From positions 1 through 64,000 of the forward strand of contig DASYRM010000095.1 in NCBI GenBank assembly GCA_036004405.1: a stretch of 64,000 bases of DNA, given 5' to 3'. The notes beneath the pieces are model-generated. The model worked only from the letters and a program-made list of their open reading frames with translations, did no database searches and was not told the origin of the DNA. This DNA comes from DASYRM01 sp036004405 (lineage in GTDB: Bacteria > Acidobacteriota > Vicinamibacteria > Vicinamibacterales > UBA2999). A program made the translations under genes and the position numbers. Of the stretch, positions 22,614-30,541 are shown piece by piece. How positions within the stretch are numbered: the stretch's first letter is position 1; each line of letters begins with the position of its first letter.

Positions 22614-23720
22614 ATGTCCGCATTGCAGGCACGAGCGGCAGAGCCGGTGCGAAAGCCCGGCGGCGCGGTCCGCGTCGTCGTGGTGGACGACTCGGCGATC
22701 GTGCGCAAGCTGCTCGTCGATGGTCTGAAGAACGAGCCCGGTATCGAAGTCGTCGGCACCGCCGCTGATCCCTACCAGGCCCGCGACGTGATCGTCCGCC
22801 TCGAGCCGGATGTCATCACGCTCGACATCGAGATGCCGCGCATGGACGGCCTGAGCTTCCTGCGCAAGCTGATGGAGCACCGGCCGATGCCGGTGATCAT
22901 CATCAGCTCGCTGACGCAGCGGGGGTCGGCCACGGCCATCGAGGCCCTCCGCGCCGGCGCCATCGACGTGATTCCCAAGCCGGGCGGGCCGTACTCGATT
23001 GGCGAGATCACGGAAACGCTGCGCAGCAAGATTCTCGGCATCCGCGAGTGGGCGCCGCGCACCGCGCGCCCGGCGCCCGAGTCGGTGCCCGCGACCGCGG
23101 TGTCGTTCGACCACGTCCGGCCCGGTCACGGGCTGATCGCGATCGGCGCGTCGACGGGCGGCCCGCAGGCCATCGAAGCGCTGCTCACGCGTCTGCCGGC
23201 CGCCTGCCCGCCGATCCTCATCACGCAGCACATGCCGGAGCACTTCACCCGGACCTACGCCGAGCGTCTCGACAAAATCTGCCCGATGCAGGTGGTGGAG
23301 GCGGTGGACCGGCAGGTCGTCGAGTCGGGCGTGGCGTACATCGCGCCCGGCAACCGTCACATGCTCGTGGAACGGGAGGGCGTGCGGCTCGTCATCCGGC
23401 TATCGGACGCGCCGACCGTCCACCACCAGCGTCCCGCCGTGGACGTGTTGTTCCATTCCGTGGCCAGGCTGCGTGCGGTGAAGGTGGTGGCGCTGCTGCT
23501 GACCGGCATGGGCCAGGACGGCGCCGACGGCATGGTGGAACTGCGCCAGCGCGGGGCCGAGACCATCGCCGAGCACGAGCAGTCGTGCGTGGTGTTCGGG
23601 ATGCCGCGCGAAGCCATCAATCGCGGCGGCGCCTGCCACGTGGCCAGCCTGCTGCGCATGCCCGGCCTGATCGCGGACTGCTTTGCGAAGATGCAGGAGA
23701 AGAAGGCCCAAAGCCTTTAG
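22614..23720 (+). CDS. cheB: Chemotaxis response regulator/methylesterase CheB
   Basis: The 368-residue protein has a receiver domain (about 18-135; Asp25, Asp26 and phosphoacceptor Asp71) joined by a linker to the methylesterase domain (about 170-360). The catalytic triad is Ser180 in Gly-Ala-Ser-Thr-Gly-Gly, His206 in Gln-His-Met-Pro, and Asp302 in Gly-Gln-Asp-Gly-Ala-Asp-Gly. It removes methyl groups from receptors and so opposes CheR. It is the last gene of the operon and is followed by two large hairpins. The ATG starts one base after the preceding stop. Confidence 0.94.
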   Translation: MSALQARAAEPVRKPGGAVRVVVVDDSAIVRKLLVDGLKNEPGIEVVGTAADPYQARDVIVRLEPDVITLDIEMPRMDGLSFLRKLMEHRPMPVIIISSLTQRGSATAIEALRAGAIDVIPKPGGPYSIGEITETLRSKILGIREWAPRTARPAPESVPATAVSFDHVRPGHGLIAIGASTGGPQAIEALLTRLPAACPPILITQHMPEHFTRTYAERLDKICPMQVVEAVDRQVVESGVAYIAPGNRHMLVEREGVRLVIRLSDAPTVHHQRPAVDVLFHSVARLRAVKVVALLLTGMGQDGADGMVELRQRGAETIAEHEQSCVVFGMPREAINRGGACHVASLLRMPGLIADCFAKMQEKKAQSL

Positions 23721-23801
23721 CCTCTTGCCTCTGGCCTTCAGGTACTACTTCTGTTTGCCGGGAAGCTCTTGCTAAAGGCCAAAGGCTAGAGGCCAAAGGC
23801 T
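23711..23801. repeat. Inverted repeat built from tandem 7-mers
   Basis: The left arm (23711-23738) is four GCCTxTx-type heptamers; the right arm (23774-23801) is four AxAGGCx heptamers. The arms pair in about 24 of 28 positions around a 35-base spacer. It begins within the last codons of cheB. Confidence 0.75.
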
Positions 23802-23810
23802 CTGTGAAGG

Positions 23811-23845
23811 CCGCGAGGTCGCGCCACTGGCAGGCGACCTCGCGG
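23811..23845. terminator. 12-bp perfect hairpin, bidirectional terminator candidate
   Basis: CCGCGAGGTCGC (23811-23822) pairs perfectly with GCGACCTCGCGG (23834-23845) around 11 bases. It lies between convergent genes, cheB (plus) and the small secreted protein gene (minus, stop at 23861). No T-run follows, as is common in high-GC genomes. Confidence 0.65.
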
Positions 23846-23860
23846 AAATAGGGAGGGGTC

Positions 23861-24208
23861 TTACGCGGACTTCTTGAGGGAGATCTTCACCGGTTCCGGC
23901 CGCATCGTCTCTTTCTCGACAATCAGCTTGATCGTCTTGGTGGCGAAGCCTTCCTTGTAGATCACCATGTGGAACTCGCCCTTGCCGACGCCGTTCACGT
24001 TCCACTTGCCCGAGTCGTCGGTCTTGGCCTCGATGGAGCTTCCATCCGGGAGCGGCAGCTTCACGAGCACGCCGGCAATTCCGGAGCCGCTGCCTTCTTC
24101 GGTGATCTGGCCGGCGAGAGCGCCGAGCCCCCGCGACTGCGCCGCAGCGTGCTCACCCGCAAACCCGATGAGTGCAGCGACGGCCAGAGCGGCGCTGATA
24201 CGTTTCAT
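23861..24208 (-). CDS. Small secreted carboxypeptidase-regulatory-like domain protein
   Basis: The 115-residue protein has a signal peptide (1-23). A single beta-sandwich of the carboxypeptidase-regulatory type (about 28-112) follows: Leu-Ala-Gly-Gln-Ile-Thr, then Lys-Thr-Asp-Asp-Ser-Gly-Lys-Trp, and a closing strand. It is the same domain that opens the Oar-like receptor earlier in the window, here on its own. It probably binds a protein or glycan in the periplasm or outside. AAGGAGG lies seven bases before the chosen ATG. It appears monocistronic. Confidence 0.82.
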   Translation of the reverse strand: MKRISAALAVAALIGFAGEHAAAQSRGLGALAGQITEEGSGSGIAGVLVKLPLPDGSSIEAKTDDSGKWNVNGVGKGEFHMVIYKEGFATKTIKLIVEKETMRPEPVKISLKKSA

Positions 24209-24455
24209 AGTCGATCCTCCTTGTCGGTGGAGCCGATCCACCTCGTAGTTGTGCTTGGGGGAAAAATCGGCAGGCGCCGTGGTTTCTTGAATCCTGACCT
24301 TACGTGTGCGCGGGCGGGCGCGTGGGTGCACGTGGTGTGAACGCAATCCTGGGACGTGTCCCAGGCGGTTCGGCGGGTCGCGAGCGGGAAAGCGCCGGTG
24401 AACCGGACGCGGGGTGGCCGTCCGGACGTCCACTCCACGTGTACGATCTGGCGTG

Positions 24456-25463
24456 CTAGTGCACGTTACGGGCGAGCAGCGTCAGGGCGACGACCAGCCC
24501 CTGATAGGTGAGGAGCGTCGGTGTGTGGCCCGGGCCGGGCTCACTCCGGATGGCCCGCCAGAGCGCCACCGCCCCGACGATCCAGAGCAGCCCCAGGCCC
24601 GTGACCATCACCATCACGCCAATCGTGCCGACGGCGAGCCAGCGATCGGTGCGGGACAGGGCGTGAAACCCGCGCGACCCGTCCAGCTGCCACACGGGCA
24701 CGAGGTTGAACAGGTTGATGAACGCGGTGAGCTCCGAGATGGCCAGCCAGATCGGCGCGCTGGTGGCGAACCACACCAGCCAGGCGGCAATCGCGGCGCC
24801 CATGCCCCACAGCGGGCCCGCCAGACCGATGCGCGCGTCCACGAGCGGATCGGTGATGCGCTCCTTCAGCATCACCACCGCGCCGACGCCGGGAATGAAG
24901 AGGGGCGCGCCCGCGGCGATGCCGAGCCGCCGCAACATGGCCACGTGCCCCATCTCGTGGATGTAGATCGAGATCACCAGCCCCAGCGCGAGAGGCCATC
25001 CGTACAGCCCCCAATAGACGGCCATGAACCCGAACATCGAGATGAAGGTGCTCGCCTTGGTCAGGCCGAGCAGCAGGAACTTCAGCTTGCCGATCAGGAG
25101 CACGCCGACGGTGACCGCGGCGCCGGCCGCCTGCTTCCACCAGGAGCCGGCGGGTGGTGACGGTTGCGGGGCCGCGGCCGGGGCTTGAGCCGGCTCGCGC
25201 AGTGCGTCGATGCGCGCGGCGATCTGCCGGTGCTGCTCCGAAGTGTGAGGCACGAGCGTGAGCGCCTCCTGCCAGCGCTCGCGCGCCGCCGCGGAGTCGC
25301 CGGCCGCCCCCGCGGCAGCGGCCAGATCCGAGAGTTCCTTGAGGCGCGCGCGGTGCACGAGCGTAGCGCACGACGGGCAGGCAAGCGCGAGCGGCGCGAG
25401 CTCGGTGCCGCAGCGGTTGCACCGGCGGCGGACGAGGGGATCGGCGGGGTCGAAGAGCGGCAC
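24456..25463 (-). CDS. Site-2-type membrane metalloprotease, M50 family, with N-terminal zinc ribbon
   Basis: The 335-residue protein begins with a zinc ribbon (Cys15, Cys18, Cys29, Cys32) and a helical TPR-like segment (35-90). After a Pro-rich linker come several membrane helices (about 113-330). The M50 active site is His169-Glu170-Met-Gly-His173 within a helix, with Asp261 in Gln-Leu-Asp-Gly as third metal ligand. Such proteases cut within membranes, often to release a regulator; the substrate is not evident. The start is GTG, four bases after the zinc-finger membrane gene, so the two are co-transcribed. The N-terminal ribbon is uncommon in this family. Confidence 0.85.
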   Translation of the reverse strand: MPLFDPADPLVRRRCNRCGTELAPLALACPSCATLVHRARLKELSDLAAAAGAAGDSAAARERWQEALTLVPHTSEQHRQIAARIDALREPAQAPAAAPQPSPPAGSWWKQAAGAAVTVGVLLIGKLKFLLLGLTKASTFISMFGFMAVYWGLYGWPLALGLVISIYIHEMGHVAMLRRLGIAAGAPLFIPGVGAVVMLKERITDPLVDARIGLAGPLWGMGAAIAAWLVWFATSAPIWLAISELTAFINLFNLVPVWQLDGSRGFHALSRTDRWLAVGTIGVMVMVTGLGLLWIVGAVALWRAIRSEPGPGHTPTLLTYQGLVVALTLLARNVH

Positions 25464-25467
25464 CGTA

Positions 25468-26247
25468 TCAGCCGGCGGCCGGCTCGCCGATGCGATACGG
25501 GCCGGTCACCGTCACGACCGGGGCGGCCGTCATCTTCCACGCCTGCATCATGCCGAACACGATGATGGCGCCGCTGATCAGTCCTCCGGGCATGTCGCTG
25601 GCGATGGCGAGGACCGGCATGACGAACGTGAAGCCAAGGACGTACAGCAGCCCGAACACGAACTGCGTGCCGGTTATCGGCGCCTGGTCGCTTTCGGCAG
25701 CGGCATCCTGCGTGGCGGGCGCCGCCGGCTGCCCCGCGGCATCCTGCGTCGCGCCGCTCTTCTGCGGGCCGGAAATGCCTGCCGTGGCGCCCTCGCTCCG
25801 CGCGTCGATCAGCGCTTTGATCGCCAAGGTCGAATAGGCCAGCCCGATCGCCCAGTAGGTGAGCACGAGCGCGATCACCTGGAAGCGCCGCCCGCCGCGG
25901 CCGCGCGTTCCGAGGCGCACGCCGTAGCCAACCATGTAGCCGATCGCAATCGACACCAGCCCTACCTCGAAGCCGGAAATGGCCATGACGGCAAAGTAGA
26001 GCACGGCGCCCAAGACGGAGGCGATCAGCCCGGCGATGCCGGCGCGTACGAGCGTGCTCATCTCGCGGGGCGTGGACGTCTGGTAGGCGAGCTTTTCGGA
26101 GCACGCGCGGCAGATCTGCTGACCGCCGACGTCGAAGTATTCGGCCTCGAACGGCGTATGGCAGAGGGTGCACGCCGTGGCCGTGCCGGCGCCATCGGCG
26201 CGGGGAAGGACCGAGTCGAACTGCAGTTCGCCTTCTGATGCACTCAT
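25468..26247 (-). CDS. Membrane protein with N-terminal zinc finger, unknown function
   Basis: The 259-residue protein has a Cys4 zinc site (Cys26, Cys29, Cys46, Cys49) before three or four membrane helices (about 66-90, 92-110, 123-142 and 190-235). An Ala/Gln/Asp-rich loop (150-185) lies between them. It is encoded immediately upstream of the zinc-ribbon M50 protease with a 4-base gap, which suggests a shared membrane process, perhaps as partner or substrate. I do not recognise a named family. The ATG is preceded by no strong ribosome site; the preceding gene ends 7 bases upstream. Confidence 0.7.
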   Translation of the reverse strand: MSASEGELQFDSVLPRADGAGTATACTLCHTPFEAEYFDVGGQQICRACSEKLAYQTSTPREMSTLVRAGIAGLIASVLGAVLYFAVMAISGFEVGLVSIAIGYMVGYGVRLGTRGRGGRRFQVIALVLTYWAIGLAYSTLAIKALIDARSEGATAGISGPQKSGATQDAAGQPAAPATQDAAAESDQAPITGTQFVFGLLYVLGFTFVMPVLAIASDMPGGLISGAIIVFGMMQAWKMTAAPVVTVTGPYRIGEPAAG

Positions 26248-26254
26248 ACAGCCA

Positions 26255-27700
26255 TCAACGCTCCGGGCTTGCGTTCCGTACGACCCCCATCAGATCGGCG
26301 CGTGTCAGCGGGCGATCCGGCGCAGGGGCGTGCACAGTCACGTATCGGTCGAAGTCGAGACCGAGGCGAGTGACGTTCTCGATCAGGGTGGCTGTAGACG
26401 GGTTGACCGGCTGACCGGGCACCGGGACGGGGAAATCCGCGGTGAAGAGAATGCGTTCTTTCGGCAGGTAGGCGATGAGCATCCCGTCGCTGTGTTCGAG
26501 CTGTTCGACGTGATGCAGTTCGAGCGTCCGGGTGGCGTCGCGGAGCACGAGCTTCTTCTCCACGCCTTCGATCACCGGTTTCTTCTTCGAGGTGGCCAGC
26601 GCGTCGCCTGCCAGCGTCCGCGGCGACCCCAGCGCCGGCAGCAGGAAGTACTTGTTGTTGTCGTCGGCAATGATCGTGATGCCTTCCGCGACGAAGGGCG
26701 GCAGGCCGCCGGCGTGGTCGAAGTGCGCGTGCGTGTTGACGACGTACTTGATCCGCTTCTGCGGGAACAGCCGCCGCGTCTCGTTCAGGATCGCCAGCCC
26801 GCGCGCTTCGTTCTGGCCGGCTTCGAGCACCACGACGTAATCCTTGAACTCGACGGCCAGCGACACATACCCGCCGGTGATGCGATAGACGCCGTCGGCC
26901 AGCTTCTCCGACGCCACGGCCGGCGCGCCGGCGGGTGCGCCGCCGCGCCCGGCCGCCGCCGGTGGCGTCATCAGCTCCTCGAGGTTGTCGGGGTTGATGC
27001 GCAGGCTGTTGATGATGACGACGAAGGTTTCCATGCCGCCCTGGCTCTGGCGGATCTGCGATGGCACCTTCAGCCCGCCGGCGTCCTGGTAGCCGGAGAA
27101 GCGGGTTTCGACCAGGAGGTCCCCCATGATGGGATGCTCCACCCAGGTGTTCACGCGTTCGAGGATGTTCTCGTCGTTGACGAAGCCCTCGAGCCGGTAC
27201 GGCGCGCCGGACGGCGCCTTCTGGTCAGGCGTCCACGACACGACGCGGTATCGGACGTTGTCGATCGTCCGGGCCTCCGCCGTCGGCCGGTGGGATGCGG
27301 CGCCGATGAGGAAGCCCCACGGCGTGGTCCAGATCTGCAGCTGTTGCGCCCACGCCCTGTTTGCCGGCGTGATGCTCTGGAGATAGGTGCCGGGCTGCGG
27401 TGGCGGGCCCCCCTTCACCTGCGGCGGCATCGTGTCGCCGGTGGCCAGCGAAGCCGGACGTTCGAAGTCGATCGTCCGGATGTAGTTCGGGATCGACGTC
27501 GAAGCGAGGCCGAAGGAAATCGTGCGGCTCTGGCCGAAGTTGCCGAAGGCGGCGCTGCCGCCGAAGGTGAGCGCCTTCAGCCCCGTTACGCCCATGGCGC
27601 GTGCGGCGTCGGCGACGAGGGTGGTGGCGTCCTGCGCCGAGGCGAGAGTGGAAGCGACGAGGAGGGCGGTGCAGAAGCCGGCGATTCGCAGCTGTTTCAC
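26255..27700 (-). CDS. Secreted metallo-beta-lactamase-fold hydrolase
   Basis: The 481-residue protein has a signal peptide (1-22). A beta-rich N-terminal domain (about 25-240) is followed by a metallo-beta-lactamase domain (about 262-470). The zinc motif is intact: His324-Ala-His326-Phe-Asp328-His329, followed by Ala-Gly-Gly. The substrate is unknown; such two-domain periplasmic proteins are frequent in Acidobacteriota. The start is GTG overlapping the xylB stop (GTGA), so it is translated with the xylose genes, though a role in that pathway is not obvious. It contrasts with the protein at 9.7-12 kb, where the same motif is degenerate. Confidence 0.83.
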   Translation of the reverse strand: MKQLRIAGFCTALLVASTLASAQDATTLVADAARAMGVTGLKALTFGGSAAFGNFGQSRTISFGLASTSIPNYIRTIDFERPASLATGDTMPPQVKGGPPPQPGTYLQSITPANRAWAQQLQIWTTPWGFLIGAASHRPTAEARTIDNVRYRVVSWTPDQKAPSGAPYRLEGFVNDENILERVNTWVEHPIMGDLLVETRFSGYQDAGGLKVPSQIRQSQGGMETFVVIINSLRINPDNLEELMTPPAAAGRGGAPAGAPAVASEKLADGVYRITGGYVSLAVEFKDYVVVLEAGQNEARGLAILNETRRLFPQKRIKYVVNTHAHFDHAGGLPPFVAEGITIIADDNNKYFLLPALGSPRTLAGDALATSKKKPVIEGVEKKLVLRDATRTLELHHVEQLEHSDGMLIAYLPKERILFTADFPVPVPGQPVNPSTATLIENVTRLGLDFDRYVTVHAPAPDRPLTRADLMGVVRNASPER

Positions 27701-29310
27701 GAGTGCGCGCTCCGTTCTTCCCCGCCCGCCCGAGCATACTCCGTCTGCTCGAACTCGGCATAGCGCAGCCGCTGCGCGAGGTACATCCCATGGAGGGCAC
27801 GATTCGGCCGCACCACTTCCGGCGGCGGCTGATCGAGGCCGGCGATGATGCCGTCCCACGCGATCCGGTCGCCGGCGTCGAGGCGATCGGCGTGCAGCGC
27901 TCGCAGGGCCGCGCCCAGCGCCGCCGCGTTGCCCACCTCGACGCGGCGCACCTCGGCGCCGAACACGTCCGCCATGACCTGCAGGATCTGCCGGTTCGCC
28001 GCCGCGCCTCCCGTGGCGTGAATGACGTCGACCGTGACCCCCATCCAGCGCGAGTGCAGCCAGAGCGCCGTCATCTGCGCTTCGACGACCGCGCGCACGT
28101 GCGCGGCGCCGTCGCCCTCGTCGAGCCCCTGCCGGCGCACGCCCGGTCTGGCGACTTCCGGCGTGATCTCGGGCACGAACCACGGGAGCATCAACGCGCC
28201 GCCGTTGCCGGGCGGCGTCGTCTCCAGCGCGCGCGAGAATCCTTCCCACGTGAGCCCGAACTGATCGCGGATCCGTTCGCGCGCCAGCGACCCGTTGCTG
28301 AAGACGGTCATGCCCATGAACTCGCCGGTGGGCGCGCCGAGCACGTGGCCTTTGCCGCCGGCATCCACGCCCGGCGTGCGCATCGGGCCGAAGATGGTGT
28401 CGCTCGTGCCGAGCGAGACGCCCACCTGCCCCTCGCGCACCAGCCCGAGCCCGATCAGGCTGCACGGGTTGTCGCCCGACCACACCGCCACCTTGGCGTT
28501 CGGCAGGCGGTAGCGGGCGCGCCAGTACCCCGCCAGCCGTCCGGCGATGGCCGACGATGGCGCCAGCGCGGGCAGCTTCGCCCGCACGTCCGGCGCCGTG
28601 GCCGCGACCGCCGGCTCCCACCAGTCGAGCGTGGCAAGGTCGAGGAGGTTCATCCCCGACCCGTCGCCCGGATCGACCGGCGCATGCGCGCCCACCAGCA
28701 CCGAGGCGAGAAAGGAGCTCACGAGATGGATGCGGTCGGTGGCCGCGTAGGCCGCCGGCTCGCGCTTCGCAAAGCGCCGGATCTGCGGGCCGGCAAAGCG
28801 CTCGAAGGCGCGCGAGCCCGTGTGCTGCGCCAGCACGGCCGCGCCGCCCACCGCCGCCTCGATCTCGCGGCACTCGGTGCCGGTGCTCGAGTCCATCCAG
28901 ATCGGCGCGGTCGGCCGCGACAGGAGCGGGACGATCTGCTGCGGCAGCGCGCGCCCCGGATGCAGTGCGGCGAGCCCGCGCGCCGCCGCGTCGTTGAGAT
29001 AAACGCTGCCGTGCTGCTGCGCCGAGCCCGAGACGGCCGTCAGGCGGTCGAGATCCAGGCGCTGTCCGGCCAGGCGCGCGAACAGCAGGTCGAGCGCCTC
29101 TACCCACATCACCGGGGACGACTGCGCGATCGCCGGGTCGGCGTTCGGCAGCACGCCGTGCCTGGTGCCGTAGTGCGGCAGTGTCTCGTCGAAGGGCAGC
29201 GACAGTTCGCAGACCACGCGATGGTGCCCGCCCGAGGCCTCGAGCACGACCGCGCTCAGGCTCTGCGTGCTCGAGTCGAGGCCCAGATAGAGGGCGCCGT
29301 CGGGCGCCAT
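27697..29310 (-). CDS. xylB: Xylulokinase (FGGY kinase)
   Basis: The 537-residue kinase phosphorylates D-xylulose to xylulose 5-phosphate. It opens with Leu-Gly-Leu-Asp-Ser-Ser-Thr-Gln-Ser (ATP loop 1). It has Ser-Gly-Ser-Ala-Gln-Gln-His-Gly, the segment around the substrate, and Gly-Thr-Ser-Asp-Thr near residue 300. The second FGGY signature region holds Ala-Thr-Gly-Gly-Ala-Ala-Ala-Asn. Length fits the longer xylulokinase group. The assignment is supported by xylA directly upstream, whose stop it overlaps (ATGA). It is cytoplasmic. Other FGGY sugar kinases are possible by sequence alone, but context makes xylulose by far the best choice. Confidence 0.9.
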   Translation of the reverse strand: MAPDGALYLGLDSSTQSLSAVVLEASGGHHRVVCELSLPFDETLPHYGTRHGVLPNADPAIAQSSPVMWVEALDLLFARLAGQRLDLDRLTAVSGSAQQHGSVYLNDAAARGLAALHPGRALPQQIVPLLSRPTAPIWMDSSTGTECREIEAAVGGAAVLAQHTGSRAFERFAGPQIRRFAKREPAAYAATDRIHLVSSFLASVLVGAHAPVDPGDGSGMNLLDLATLDWWEPAVAATAPDVRAKLPALAPSSAIAGRLAGYWRARYRLPNAKVAVWSGDNPCSLIGLGLVREGQVGVSLGTSDTIFGPMRTPGVDAGGKGHVLGAPTGEFMGMTVFSNGSLARERIRDQFGLTWEGFSRALETTPPGNGGALMLPWFVPEITPEVARPGVRRQGLDEGDGAAHVRAVVEAQMTALWLHSRWMGVTVDVIHATGGAAANRQILQVMADVFGAEVRRVEVGNAAALGAALRALHADRLDAGDRIAWDGIIAGLDQPPPEVVRPNRALHGMYLAQRLRYAEFEQTEYARAGGEERSAHS

Positions 29311-30461
29311 CAGGCGGCACCGAGGAGCAGATCGATCACGAGCTGGTCGAGGCGTTCGTAGGCGAGGCGTCGCGAGGCGAGGGCGTGGCGATCGAAGGCT
29401 TCGGCTTTGAGCGCGGCCGCCGCGCCGGCCGAAAAGGCGCCCAGCTCGCCGCCATCGCCTCGGATCTCGGCGAGCAGCGTCTGAATCTCCGCGTGCGCGG
29501 CAAAGGCGCGCGCCTTCTCCTGCAGGATCAGGTAGGTGCGCATGCAGCCGCGGGCGAAGTCCCACACGCCGTCCTCGTCCTCGCTCCGGTAGGCGTGGGC
29601 GTCGAAATGACGCGGCCCGTCGTACCCCTCTTCTTCGAGCAGCTTGACGAGGAAGAAGAGCGGCTTGATCGATTCCGAACCGAAGCGCAGGTCCTGGTCG
29701 AAGCGCCCGGGTTTCTGGTCGTTCAAGTCGATGTGAAACAGCTTGCCGGCCTCGAGCGCCTGCGCCACCGCGTGGAAAGAGTTGAGCCCCGCCATCTGCT
29801 CGTGCGCGAACTCGGGGTTGACGCCCACCATTTCGGGGTGGGCCAGCGTAGGGATGAAGCCCAGATAGGCGGCGGTGGTGGGGAAATAGATGTCGCCACG
29901 CGGCTCGTTCGGCTTGGCCTCGAGCGCGAAGCGCAGGTCGTAGCGCTGGTCGCGCGCGTATTCGCACAGGAAGTCGATGGCGTCTCGGAATCGCTTGATG
30001 GCTTCGATGGGATCCTTGCCGGCATCGACCTCGGCGCCTTCGCGGCCGCCCCAGAACACATAGGTGCGGGCGCCGAGCTCCACGCCGAGGTCCATCGCCC
30101 GCATCGTCTTCTGCACCGCGTAGCGGCGCACGCACGCGTCGTGCGACGTGAACGCGCCGTCCTTGAACACCGGGTCGGTGAACAGGTTGGTGGTGGCCAT
30201 CGGCACGACGACGCCGGTGGCCGCGAGCGCCGCGCGGAAGTCGCGCACGATGCGGTCGCGCTCGGCGGCGGTGGCGTCGATCGGCACCAGGTCGTTGTCG
30301 TGGAAGTTCACACCCCAGGCGCCGAGCCCGGCGAGGCAGTGCACGGCCTGCACCGGGTCGAGCGGCGGCCTCACGAAGTCGCCGAACGGATCGCGGCCGC
30401 GGTTGCCGACGGTCCAGAGGCCGAACGTGAATCTGTCTGCCGGGGTTGGAATCAAGGACAT
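29310..30461 (-). CDS. xylA: Xylose isomerase
   Basis: The 383-residue TIM-barrel enzyme converts D-xylose to D-xylulose. Catalytic His54 and Asp57 are in Phe-His-Asp-Asn-Asp. The metal/substrate residues Glu181 and Lys183 are in Glu-Ala-Lys-Pro-Asn-Glu-Pro-Arg-Gly-Asp. The Asp pair lies in Phe-His-Ile-Asp-Leu-Asn-Asp. Length and the Arg-Phe-Thr-Phe-Gly-Leu-Trp start are those of the actinobacterial-type class I enzymes. The gene overlaps xylB by one coupled stop/start. It lies 80 bases after the alpha-glucuronidase gene, with a 7-bp hairpin between. Confidence 0.95.
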   Translation of the reverse strand: MSLIPTPADRFTFGLWTVGNRGRDPFGDFVRPPLDPVQAVHCLAGLGAWGVNFHDNDLVPIDATAAERDRIVRDFRAALAATGVVVPMATTNLFTDPVFKDGAFTSHDACVRRYAVQKTMRAMDLGVELGARTYVFWGGREGAEVDAGKDPIEAIKRFRDAIDFLCEYARDQRYDLRFALEAKPNEPRGDIYFPTTAAYLGFIPTLAHPEMVGVNPEFAHEQMAGLNSFHAVAQALEAGKLFHIDLNDQKPGRFDQDLRFGSESIKPLFFLVKLLEEEGYDGPRHFDAHAYRSEDEDGVWDFARGCMRTYLILQEKARAFAAHAEIQTLLAEIRGDGGELGAFSAGAAAALKAEAFDRHALASRRLAYERLDQLVIDLLLGAA

Positions 30462-30498
30462 ATATGAGCGCGTGGATTCTATTACGCCGTACGTGGTT

Positions 30499-30516
30499 GC
30501 GGGTCGTCAGACCCGC
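30499..30516. terminator. Short hairpin between GH67 and xylA genes
   Basis: GCGGGTC (30499-30505) and GACCCGC (30510-30516) pair perfectly around GTCA. There is no T-run. It could attenuate read-through from the GH67 gene into xylAB or protect the GH67 mRNA end. Confidence 0.45.
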
Positions 30517-30541
30517 CTCGCAGATGGGGCCGGCCGGTGCG

